The notes below the pieces were generated by a model. It was not told where the DNA came from, did not search any database, and worked only from the letters and a program-made list of their open reading frames with translations. Positions 1-6,014 of a DNA stretch of 11,459 bases are shown here, piece by piece. Position 1 is the first letter of the stretch. Every line of letters begins with the position of its first letter. The stretch lies in the NCBI GenBank assembly GCA_030448225.1, contig JAUJNJ010000125.1:1-11459 (forward strand). The letters run 5' to 3'. Origin of the DNA: Phycisphaerae bacterium (GTDB lineage Bacteria > Planctomycetota > Phycisphaerae > Tepidisphaerales > Tepidisphaeraceae). Made by a program: the position numbers and the translations under genes.

Positions 1-336
1 GCCGGGCGGGAGCGCGACAAGGTGCGGGAGGGGCGCGCAGTCCTCCGCGACCACCTCCGGGCGAACCCGAGTCTGGACGACCTGGCTCGCCTGGTCGGGC
101 TGGGCCGGTCTCACCTCTGCCGGGCGTTCCGCCGCGAGACCGGGCTGCCCATCCACCGCTATCAAGTCCACGCGCGGGTCGAGCGGGCCCGGGAGTTGTT
201 GGCCGCAGGCCGCAAGCCCGCCGAGGCCGCGGCTGCGGCCGGGTTCGCCGACCAAAGCCACCTCACGCGACACTTCAAGCGGCTCGTCCGGGTCACCCCG
301 GGTCGGTACGGGCCGGGCACTCGCTCCGGCGGCTAA
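1..336 (+). CDS. AraC-family transcriptional regulator, C-terminal DNA-binding part (5' end outside window)
   Basis: The reading frame is open from base 1 and ends with TAA at 334-336, so only the last 111 residues are visible. They hold the AraC/XylS double helix-turn-helix domain. The first HTH lies around SLDDLARLVGLGRSHLCRAF, followed by the linker helix with RVERARELL. The second HTH is around AEAAAAAGFADQSHLTRHFKR, ending in the family signature F-K-R-x-x-x-x-T-P-x-x-Y. The N-terminal ligand-binding domain must lie upstream. The protein should bind DNA and activate or repress nearby genes; its effector cannot be told from here. The quinone oxidoreductase gene starts 142 bp downstream on the same strand and is a possible target. 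A GTG at 22 could start an internal ORF, but the domain logic argues for a longer protein. Confidence 0.9.
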   Translation, partial: AGRERDKVREGRAVLRDHLRANPSLDDLARLVGLGRSHLCRAFRRETGLPIHRYQVHARVERARELLAAGRKPAEAAAAAGFADQSHLTRHFKRLVRVTPGRYGPGTRSGG

Positions 337-478
337 CCGCCGAGCGCCAAAACGTTCTATACCGAGGCTCGGGCCGCCATAAGAATGATCCGAGAACGCA
401 CGGCGGGCAAACCCATGAAGCTCAGACCGGGATGACGTACCCGTGAATCGACGCGAGGATCCAACCAGGAGACCAACC

Positions 479-1141
479 ATGCGCGTTTTGACCGTTTTCG
501 ACCATCCGCAGCGTAAGAACTTCCCCGGAGCGGTGCTCGACGCCTTCGTCGAGGGGATCGTCGAGGCCGGTCACACGGCAGACGTCGTCGACCTGCACGC
601 TGAAGGTTTTGATCCACGCTTCACCGTTGAGGATCATGCGCACTTCTGGGGCGGACCGCGGCCCGCAGACATCGCCCGGGAACAGGCGCGCGTCGACGCG
701 GCGGACGCGCTCGCGCTCGTGTTTCCGGTCTACTGGTGGTCGTTCCCCGCCATGCTCAAGGGTTGGATCGACCGCGTGTTCACAACCGGTTGGGCCTATT
801 CGCTCGACGCGCAATCCAACAGCCGGGGGCACCTGAGCGGCAAGCCGGTCATGCTCATCGGCACCGGTGGAACGCGCCCGGCCACCTACGACAAGTACGG
901 CTACGGCGACGCGCTGCGCACGCAAATCGAGGTCGGCATCTTCAACTTTTGCGGCATGACCGACGTCGAGACGCACCTGCTGCTCGACGTCGACGGTGAG
1001 GCCAATGCGGAGCGTCGGGCGGGTTACCTGATCGACGCCCGCGCGCTCGGGGCCGGGCTGGTCGCTCCCGACCGCGTTCCTACGGGCGTGCGACACGGTC
1101 CTAAGCGCGTGCAACCCGGTGCCGCGAGTCTGAGCGCCTAA
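479..1141 (+). CDS. NAD(P)H:quinone oxidoreductase, flavodoxin-2 fold
   Basis: This 220-residue protein belongs to the flavodoxin-like NAD(P)H dehydrogenase (quinone) family, together with MdaB, KefF, YwrO and NQO1. These are soluble flavoproteins that reduce quinones by two electrons using NAD(P)H. The flavin phosphate loop DHPQRKNF is at residues 8-15. The hallmark segment FPVYWWSFPAMLKGWIDRVF is at 82-101, and the glycine-rich flavin-contacting loop GTGGTR is at 128-133, followed by a Tyr-rich YDKYGY stretch. The ATG at 479 is chosen because AGGAG at 467-471 lies 7 nt upstream; an in-frame GTG at 443 has no such site. The tail after about residue 190 is poorly conserved in type. It follows an AraC-type regulator on the same strand, which may control it. 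Flavin type (FMN or FAD) and substrate are not visible in the sequence. Confidence 0.88.
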   Translation: MRVLTVFDHPQRKNFPGAVLDAFVEGIVEAGHTADVVDLHAEGFDPRFTVEDHAHFWGGPRPADIAREQARVDAADALALVFPVYWWSFPAMLKGWIDRVFTTGWAYSLDAQSNSRGHLSGKPVMLIGTGGTRPATYDKYGYGDALRTQIEVGIFNFCGMTDVETHLLLDVDGEANAERRAGYLIDARALGAGLVAPDRVPTGVRHGPKRVQPGAASLSA

Positions 1142-1288
1142 CGAGCGTTCGACGCCCAGACGTAACTGACGAGCCAACTACGATTGAGCCGACTTGACCG
1201 ACGCTCGCCATTTTACAACTAGTAGAGCCACCCCCTCCGGCGACCCGCGTTCGACGCGTTGGCCATGTGGCTCAAAGGAGATGAAGCT

Positions 1289-1714
1289 ATGGCTAAGGAT
1301 ACACTGCAGACGCCAGCGCAAGGCCAGATTTGCCGCTCGATGGCCGGCCTCGGCAACTACAACTACGCCGCCGATGGAAAGAGCGGCGTCGCCGCCCTGG
1401 CTGGCAACCTGCGTGGCGGGGTCCACTTCCGCCAGATCGGTGAGTTTCGCGACGTAGGAGGCGGTCGCTTAGAGGGGGAATTCGAACACATGTTTGTCAC
1501 TGAAGATGGGTCGACGCTGCGGACACGCGACAAGAGCTGGGGCGTTGCCGTTCCGGGTACCGACTACATCGTCGGCGGCGCCGCCTACACCGTGGTCGAT
1601 GGAACCGGCGAGTTCCAAGGTTTCAAAGGCACCTTCCGATCCTGGGGCACGTTCGCTCCGAAGGAAGGCAAAGCGATCTTGCGCTACGAAGGGCAGATCT
1701 GCCGACCGACCTAG
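1289..1714 (+). CDS. Small protein of unknown function, probable beta-barrel
   Basis: I do not recognise this 141-residue protein with certainty. The ATG at 1289 is chosen because AAAGGAG at 1274-1280 is 8 nt upstream; an in-frame ATG at 1259 lacks a good site. There is no signal peptide or membrane segment. The sequence alternates short beta-prone stretches with Gly turns: GNLRGGVHFRQIGEF, RLEGEFEHMFVTEDG, YIVGGAAYTVVDGTGEFQGFKG, TFRSWGTF and ILRYEGQIC. The motif V-D-G-T-G-x-F-x-G-x-x-G-x-F resembles that of small closed beta-barrels such as allene-oxide-cyclase-like or DUF3224-like proteins. That is a weak fold-level comparison and gives no function. Two Cys residues, near residues 15 and 138, sit close to the two ends. 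The TAG stop at 1712-1714 lies in a CTAG immediately before the end of a transposase remnant, so the native C-terminus might have been altered by the insertion. Confidence 0.6.
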   Translation: MAKDTLQTPAQGQICRSMAGLGNYNYAADGKSGVAALAGNLRGGVHFRQIGEFRDVGGGRLEGEFEHMFVTEDGSTLRTRDKSWGVAVPGTDYIVGGAAYTVVDGTGEFQGFKGTFRSWGTFAPKEGKAILRYEGQICRPT

Positions 1715-1843
1715 GGTGTGGACTCATTGAAGTCAATTCGTGACGGCGACGGCGAGGCACAGGCCGCTGAGGTGGTTGCGGGCTGTCTCGTCGTACCGAG
1801 TCGCGATGGCTCGCCTCCGTTCGGCGGCTTGGCGTGTTCCTCG
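1715..1843 (-). pseudogene. IS5-family transposase, 3' remnant with presumed insertion-sequence end
   Basis: The minus strand from about 1843 down to the TGA at 1733-1735 encodes a typical C-terminus of IS5-family DDE transposases. It contains RRRAIATRYDETARNHL followed by a hydrophobic SGLCLAVAVTN end; the family pattern is R-x-x-A-T-R-Y-D-K-x-A-x-x-(F/Y)-L with a closing hydrophobic helix. Nothing more N-terminal is recognisable, because the VOC gene begins at 1855 in the opposite direction. Bases 1715-1732 then lie between the stop codon and the presumed IS end. They abut a CTAG at 1711-1714, which would suit the YTAR-type target of this family. The other IS end was not found, so the element is a dead fragment. 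The assignment rests on the ATRYD signature alone. Confidence 0.65.
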
Positions 1844-1854
1844 AGGCTGCTCAC

Positions 1855-2409
1855 ATGTCAACCGACGATGCCTTCGACCGGCCCACACTCGGGATCCCCG
1901 TGGAGGTCTGCATCACGACTCGCTCGCTGCAGCGGACCATCGAGGAACTCAGCCGGATGGGTGTTGGTCCCTGGCGAGTGTACCGCTTCGACGCGGCGAC
2001 CGTCGCCGATCGCCGCTCGTTCGGGGAGCCGGACCCCTACGAGATCGATGTGGCGTTCGCGGAACACGGCCCTCTCATCTGGGAGGTCATGCAGCCGCTC
2101 CGTGGTGCCCGGGCGCTCGCGGATGCGCTGGAGGGCAAGGAGGCGGCGTGGCATCACGTCGCCTTCGATCGATCCTCCCGGCCCTTTGCGGCACGCCTCG
2201 AACATCTGCGGGGCCTGGGTGCGAAGCCGGTCCTGTCCGGCGTCTGGCTCGGTCGCGTGCCCTTCGAGTTCTTCAGCTTACCGGCGATGCCATCGGTGGT
2301 GCTGGAGGCGTACGCGTTCCCGGTCGGCTTCGAGTATCCCGACCCCGTCCGGTGGTATCCAGACCGGGAGGCCGTTCGTCTCGCGGGCGGACCGATGCCG
2401 AGCGCGTGA
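1855..2409 (+). CDS. VOC (glyoxalase/bleomycin-resistance/dioxygenase) superfamily protein
   Basis: This 184-residue protein has two beta-alpha-beta-beta-beta units of the vicinal oxygen chelate superfamily. Unit one runs over about residues 14-82 (VEVCITTRSLQRTIEELSRM, then GPWRVYRF, then IWEVMQP). Unit two runs over about 98-155 (WHHVAFD, LGAKPVLSG, VVLEAYAFP). Possible metal ligands are E77, H101 and E151. The first ligand, usually His in strand one, is replaced by Val16 or Glu17, so metal binding or substrate may differ from glyoxalase I or methylmalonyl-CoA epimerase. The ATG at 1855 is preferred, with GAGG at 1843-1846 eight nt upstream; an in-frame GTG at 1834 would add seven residues that overlap the transposase remnant. 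An attC-like stem begins two bases after the stop codon, so the gene could be a former integron cassette. The reaction catalysed cannot be assigned. Confidence 0.82.
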   Translation: MSTDDAFDRPTLGIPVEVCITTRSLQRTIEELSRMGVGPWRVYRFDAATVADRRSFGEPDPYEIDVAFAEHGPLIWEVMQPLRGARALADALEGKEAAWHHVAFDRSSRPFAARLEHLRGLGAKPVLSGVWLGRVPFEFFSLPAMPSVVLEAYAFPVGFEYPDPVRWYPDREAVRLAGGPMPSA

Positions 2410-2410
2410 C

Positions 2411-2507
2411 GCCGAACGACACAGCTCAGCCGCCGGCGGGGCTGGGTAAGCTACAACCCTGGGAAAGCAAACGTGCCCCGCCGGTCGGCTGCAACGCCTG
2501 GTTCGGG
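2411..2507. repeat. attC-like imperfect palindrome (possible integron cassette recombination site)
   Basis: The element opens with GCCGAAC (2411-2417) and closes with GTTCGGG (2501-2507), which pair at 6 of 7 positions. A 9-nt unpaired spacer follows on each side (2418-2426 and 2492-2500). Inside, CAGCCG plus CCGGCGGGGC (2427-2442) pairs perfectly with GCCCCGCCGG (2475-2484) and CGGCTG (2486-2491), except for one unpaired T at 2485. The apical loop is 32 nt. This order of outer core box, unpaired spacer, inner stem with an extrahelical base and variable loop is that of integron attC sites, and the position just after a stop codon is also typical. The outer boxes differ from the RYYYAAC/GTTRRRY consensus at the fourth base. 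A rho-independent terminator is less likely: there is no T-run. Confidence 0.5.
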
Positions 2508-2586
2508 GAGGACCGCGCATTTAGGCGTCGGCCGAATGCTCCGTCGCCGGAAGCGTCGCTACCCGCGTTCATGGAGCTTTGTTCCG

Positions 2587-3282
2587 ATGACGACCATCCT
2601 TCGCATTGACGCCAGCCCGCGGGGAGAGCGGTCGCTCACCCGCCGGATGACGCAGCTTTTCGTTGACGAATGGCGTGCCCGCCGACCGGACGATCAGGTG
2701 ATCGCCCGTGACGTCGGCCGGCACCCGCCCCCGTTCGTCACCGAGGCCTGGATCGCGGCTTGCTTCACCCCGCCGGCCGACCGAACCGACGACATGCGAG
2801 CGGCCCTTGCCCCGTCCGACGAACTGATCGACGAGGTGCGGCGGGCCGACGTCCTCCTGATCGGCAGCCCGATGTACAACTACGGCATGCCCGCGGCCCT
2901 CAAGGCGTGGTTCGACCAGGTGATCCGGGTGGACGAGACGTTCACCTTCGACTTGGCGCGCGGCGACTACCCGATCGAGCCCGTACTGTCCGGGAAGACG
3001 ATGGTGGTCCTATCGTCCCGTGGGGAGTTCGGGTTTCAGCCGGGCGGGGTACGCGAGGGGTTGAACCACCTCGATCCTCACCTCCGCACTTGCGGCCGCC
3101 TGCTGGGTGTCGCGGAAGATCACCTGGTAACCACGGAGTACCAGGAGTTCAGGGATGCCCGGCACGAGCAGTCTGTAGCCCGCGGCCGGGCCGCGGTCGC
3201 CGAGTTGGTCGCCCGACTGACGGGCTCCGCGGCATCGTGCCGCCGCCGTGTTGTAGACCGCCGAACCAGCCGCCGCCCCTGA
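2587..3282 (+). CDS. azoR: FMN-dependent NADH:azo/quinone oxidoreductase (AzoR family)
   Basis: This 231-residue protein belongs to the AzoR family, FMN-dependent flavodoxin-fold enzymes that reduce quinones and azo dyes with NADH. The N-terminal RIDASPRGERSLTRR (residues 6-20) is the FMN phosphate-binding loop. SPMYNYGMPAALKAWFD at 94-110 is the family signature that contacts the isoalloxazine ring. VLSSRGEFG at 141-149 is the second flavin loop. The family is usually about 200-210 residues; the extra length is mostly an Arg-rich tail from residue 219 on, perhaps a read-through or altered end. The ATG at 2587 has GGAG at 2573-2576, 10 nt upstream, and fits the family N-terminus exactly; longer in-frame starts add unrelated sequence. 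It stands alone, about 500 bp from the next gene. It is a functional partner of the quinone oxidoreductase at 479-1141 only by inference. Confidence 0.9.
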   Translation: MTTILRIDASPRGERSLTRRMTQLFVDEWRARRPDDQVIARDVGRHPPPFVTEAWIAACFTPPADRTDDMRAALAPSDELIDEVRRADVLLIGSPMYNYGMPAALKAWFDQVIRVDETFTFDLARGDYPIEPVLSGKTMVVLSSRGEFGFQPGGVREGLNHLDPHLRTCGRLLGVAEDHLVTTEYQEFRDARHEQSVARGRAAVAELVARLTGSAASCRRRVVDRRTSRRP

Positions 3283-3793
3283 CCGGTGGCGGGCGGCTGG
3301 CAGCGCCCGGTCCCGACCCGCTGCGCCCGCACGGACGCTGACCCGACTCAGAACGACTTGAACCACACCGGCTGCGGCCGCCCGGTCGGCTTGCGCGGCG
3401 TCCTGATGCACCGGACGTCCGCGAGTGGTCATCGGAACAGCCGGCGTCGCCGTCCGCGCGATCCGGCGGGATGACGCGCTCATTCCGGTCGGCCGGGCCC
3501 GACGGCCGGCTCGACCCGCCGGCGCCGCCGGCGATCGGCAGTCGTTCCGCCCGTCTCGTCTGCCGCCTCCCACAGCACGTTATTTCGTTACGTTGCGGAT
3601 TGAATTTGACTCCCGGCCGGAGCCGTCCCTAACGTTACGTTCCGTAACGGTAAGTGCGGGCGTGTCGGTGCACTCGCGTGAGCGTTTCGATCACGCCGTC
3701 GCCTGCCGGAGTGCGCGGCCTCGCGGGCGGGAGCGGGCCGTGTCCCGTTGCACCGAAACGATCCTCGTCACCACGGTCACGAAGGAGAACGCG
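3283..3793 (+). other. Intergenic region of about 510 bp with no recognisable gene
   Basis: The first 290 bp are GC-rich, with many short palindromes, and I see no gene in them. One 26-codon minus-strand stretch (3348-3428) ends in a protein-like sequence rich in Arg, Pro and Lys, closing with VWFKSF, but it has a stop directly upstream and no start. From about 3570 on, composition changes to AT-richer sequence that holds the promoter and operator-like elements listed separately. The DltE-like SDR ribosome binding site ends the region. Confidence 0.6.
3586..3652 (+). promoter_or_regulatory. Probable promoter with operator-like palindrome upstream of the SDR-led operon
   Basis: TTGACT (3606-3611) and TAACGT (3630-3635), 18 bp apart, form a plausible sigma-70 type promoter. 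Overlapping the -10 is a perfect inverted repeat, CGTTACG (3633-3639), spacer TTC, CGTAACG (3643-3649), with further symmetric TA bases outside. A related half, CGTTACGTTGCG, lies at 3586-3597, 47 bp upstream of the matching CGTTACGTTCCG. This form resembles TetR-type operators. A repressor bound here would block the polymerase. No TetR gene is seen in the window, so the regulator would act from elsewhere. Confidence 0.5.
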
Positions 3794-4558
3794 ATGAAGA
3801 CGACCGGTAACACGATCCTCATTACGGGCGGCGGCTCGGGCATCGGCCGCGGGCTGGCCGAGGCGTTCCACGCGCTCGGCAACCACGTCGTCATCACCGG
3901 ACGCCGCAGGCAGGTGCTCGACGAGGTGACGGCCGCCCATGCGGGCATGCGGTCGGCGATGCTGGACGTCGCAGACGCGGCGGACGTCCGGGCGTTCGCG
4001 GCGCGGGCGGCGGCGGACTACCCCGCGCTGAACGTCGTCGTCCACAACGCCGGCATCGCGCGGATGGAGGACCTGCAGGGTCAGTCCGCCGACGTTGCCG
4101 ACGCCGAGGCGATGGTCGCCACGAACCTGCTCGGCCCGATCCGGCTGAACGCCGCCCTGCTGCCGCTGCTGATGACGCAGCCGCGCTCGACGGTCGTGAC
4201 GGTCACGTCGGGCCTCGCGTTCGTGCCGCTGGCCGGCGGGCCGACGTACTGCGCGACGAAGGCGGCGCTGCACTCGTACACGCAGTCGCTCCGCTACCAA
4301 CTGCGGGACACGACGACCGAGGTCGTCGAGATCATCCCGCCCTACGTTCAGACGACCCTGGGCGGCGAGCAGCAGGCCGCCGACCCGCGGGCGATGCCGC
4401 TCGGCGAGTTCATCGCCGAGACGATGCGGCTGCTGACGGCCGCGCCGACGCCGGCCGAGGTCTGCGTCGAGCGCGTCAAGCCGCTGCGGTTCGCCGCGGA
4501 GAACGGTGCGTTCGACGGGACGTTCAATGGGCTCAACGAGGCGATGGCCCAGCACTGA
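3794..4558 (+). CDS. DltE-like short-chain dehydrogenase/reductase
   Basis: This 254-residue classical SDR is close in form to the DltE/COG3967 group, NAD(P)-dependent oxidoreductases of unsettled substrate. The cofactor motif TGGGSGIG is at residues 11-18 and NAG at 85-87. The structural Asn is N111, and the catalytic residues are S139, Y152 and K156 (in TYCATK). GRRR at 36-39 after strand two suggests NADP preference. The C-terminal part has the DltE-type Y-V-Q-T-x-L-G-G stretch followed by a helical end. The ATG at 3794 has AAGGAG (3782-3787) 6 nt upstream. It is the first gene of a same-strand run reaching to 9760; the next gene starts 43 bp on. The promoter and palindrome at 3586-3652 probably drive it. 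The dlt pathway itself is not implied, since no other dlt genes are present. Confidence 0.9.
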   Translation: MKTTGNTILITGGGSGIGRGLAEAFHALGNHVVITGRRRQVLDEVTAAHAGMRSAMLDVADAADVRAFAARAAADYPALNVVVHNAGIARMEDLQGQSADVADAEAMVATNLLGPIRLNAALLPLLMTQPRSTVVTVTSGLAFVPLAGGPTYCATKAALHSYTQSLRYQLRDTTTEVVEIIPPYVQTTLGGEQQAADPRAMPLGEFIAETMRLLTAAPTPAEVCVERVKPLRFAAENGAFDGTFNGLNEAMAQH

Positions 4559-4587
4559 GCCGGCGCGTCGGCGGCGGATTCTTTGAC

Positions 4588-4634
4588 GAGGAGAACCACA
4601 CGTGTTTTTCGTCTGGGGCATTACCGGGAATGTG
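4588..4634 (+). repeat. Copy of the NmrA gene's ribosome binding site and first codons (copy 1; copy 2 at 7911-7957)
   Basis: Bases 4588-4634 match 7911-7957 at about 41 of 47 positions with no gaps. The shared stretch covers the purine-rich ribosome binding site, the start codon (GTG here, ATG there) and the first ten or so codons: [11 protein letters not shown] here, MFFVSGITGKV there. The Rossmann start makes sense in the NmrA gene but not in this lipoprotein gene, so copy 1 is likely a transplanted or leftover NmrA 5' end. Beyond about 4640 the similarity is lost. Confidence 0.75.
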
Positions 4635-5183
4635 ATCGTCGCGGGGAACATCACCAAGACTCCCGTTCTTCGCCACGCGATGGCGCTGCTGCTGATCGGC
4701 ACGTGTGGTGTCAGCGGGTGCGCCGCCCCGGCGTCTCGGCAGGCGTCGTCAACTACCCCCACCGCCACGGCCTCGCCGGCGACGGCCACCGCGGGATCCG
4801 ACCGCTACGCCCGCGGCGCCGAGGTCCTCGGCCGGCTCGACCCAACCGCGCCGCGGCGCGTCGTCGACGCGTGCGCGAAGGTCTCGCCCGACTTCGGCCG
4901 GTACGTCATCGAGTACCCGTTCGGCGACATCTACGCCCGGCCGGGGCTCGACACGCGGACGCGGCTCCTGGCCGCCATCGCGGCGCTCACCGCCGTCGGC
5001 GACACGGGAGTTCCACTCGGCCATCACGTCCGCTACGCGCTCAACGCCGGCTGCACCCGCGAGCAGGTCGTCGAGACGATCATGCAGACCTCCGTGTACG
5101 CCGGCTTCCCCCGCGCGGTGGCGGGACTCGCGGTGGCGGAAGAAGCGTTCAAGGAACATGGCCAGGCGCGGCAGAAGCGTTAA
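4602..5183 (+). CDS. Carboxymuconolactone decarboxylase (CMD/AhpD-like) family lipoprotein
   Basis: This 193-residue protein has a CMD domain at about residues 68-187. Signature parts are [16 protein letters not shown] (119-134), [18 protein letters not shown] (141-158) and [17 protein letters not shown] (165-181). The CxxC pair of AhpD is absent, so peroxidase-type chemistry is not supported; CMD family members include 4-carboxymuconolactone decarboxylase and many of unknown role. Before it lies a hydrophobic run [14 protein letters not shown] with a good lipobox, VSGC, then a Thr/Ser/Ala-rich linker. This predicts export and lipid attachment at C40, odd for a family that is mostly cytoplasmic. 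The start is uncertain: GTG at 4602 has GAGGAG (4588-4593) 8 nt upstream, but its first codons copy the NmrA gene start. GTG at 4632 would give a more normal signal peptide, while ATG at 4680 would lack a charged n-region. It lies 43 bp after the DltE-like gene and 40 bp before the next SDR. Confidence 0.83.
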   Translation: MFFVWGITGNVIVAGNITKTPVLRHAMALLLIGTCGVSGCAAPASRQASSTTPTATASPATATAGSDRYARGAEVLGRLDPTAPRRVVDACAKVSPDFGRYVIEYPFGDIYARPGLDTRTRLLAAIAALTAVGDTGVPLGHHVRYALNAGCTREQVVETIMQTSVYAGFPRAVAGLAVAEEAFKEHGQARQKR

Positions 5184-5223
5184 CGCCACAGAAATTCACC
5201 ACGGACCTCTGAGGAGAATCGTC

Positions 5224-6014
5224 ATGAGCAACATCGAAGGCAAAGTCGTCGTGATCACGGGCGCGAGCAGCGGCATCGGCGAGGCGACGGCGCGCGTCCT
5301 GGCCGCGCGGGGCGCGAAGGTCGTCCTCGGCGCCCGCCGCACCGAGCGGTTGGACAAGATCGTCGCCGAGCTGACTGCGAACGGTCACGCGGCCGCGGCG
5401 CGGGCGGTCGACGTGACGGACCTGGAACAGGTGCGGTCGCTCGTCGCCTTCGCGGGGGAGACGTACGGCCGCGTCGACGTGATCGTGAACAACGCGGGCG
5501 TCATGCCGCTCTCGAAGCTCGAGGCGCTGAAGGTCGAGGAGTGGGACCGCATGATTGACGTGAACGTCCGCGGCGTCCTCCACGGCATCGCGGCCGGGTT
5601 GCCGGTCTTCAAGCGGCAGAAGGGCGGCCACTTCGTCAACCTTTCGTCGATCGGCGGGCACGCGGTCTTCCCGTCCGCCGCCGTCTACTGCGCGACGAAG
5701 TTCGCCGTCGGGGCGATCTCTGAAGGCCTGCGTCAGGAGTCGACGGACGTGCGCGTGACGGTCGTCTCGCCCGGCACGACGCAGTCTCGAGCTGGCCGAC
5801 ACGATCACCGACCCGGAGGCGGCGGCGTGGGTGGACGGCTTCCGCGAGACCATCATCCCGGCCGACGCGATCGCGCGCGGTCGCCTACGCGATCGAGCAG
5901 CCGGACGACGTGGACGTGAACGAGGTCATCGTCCGTCCGACCGCAAGCGCTCACCGAGGCGGCGCGGCGGGCAGCGAGCCGGGCCGACACCCGATGTTCT
6001 TGGGGTTTCCATGA
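5224..6014 (+). pseudogene. Classical short-chain dehydrogenase/reductase, frameshifted near the 3' end
   Basis: The first 188 residues are an intact classical [11 protein letters not shown] (12-19) for NAD(P), NNAG (89-92), N114, S142, Y155 and K159 in the VYCATK motif. ARR at 37-39 suggests NADP. The ATG at 5224 has GAGGAG (5211-5216) 7 nt upstream. At about 5786, after SPGTTQS, one surplus base shifts the frame. The expected continuation [18 protein letters not shown] reads in the next frame to about 5878, and a second shift leads to [18 protein letters not shown] and RPTAS, the usual end of this family, at about 5948. The third frame then runs to TGA at 6012-6014, overlapping the hydrolase ATG. 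All expected segments are present and well conserved, so a sequence error is more likely than a dead gene. The substrate is unknown. It is the third gene of the operon. Confidence 0.85.

Noticed and set aside
422..1177. Long open frame on the minus strand opposite the quinone oxidoreductase gene
   Set aside because: It lies antisense to a gene with clear family motifs, has low-complexity Arg/Val/Asp-rich sequence and no ribosome binding site; long antisense frames are expected at this GC content. The same applies to the minus-strand frame at 3635-4789.
1145..1257. Direct repeat GCGTTCGACGC at 1145-1155 and 1247-1257
   Set aside because: Eleven bases of common CG-rich sequence, nearly self-complementary, with no further similarity around them; likely chance.
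1136..1264. GCCTAAC at the stop of the quinone oxidoreductase gene and GTTGGCC at 1258-1264, as a second attC site
   Set aside because: The intervening 115 bases do not fold into a continuous inner stem, and the right box breaks the consensus; only a 7-bp CGAGCGT/ACGCTCG pair was found.
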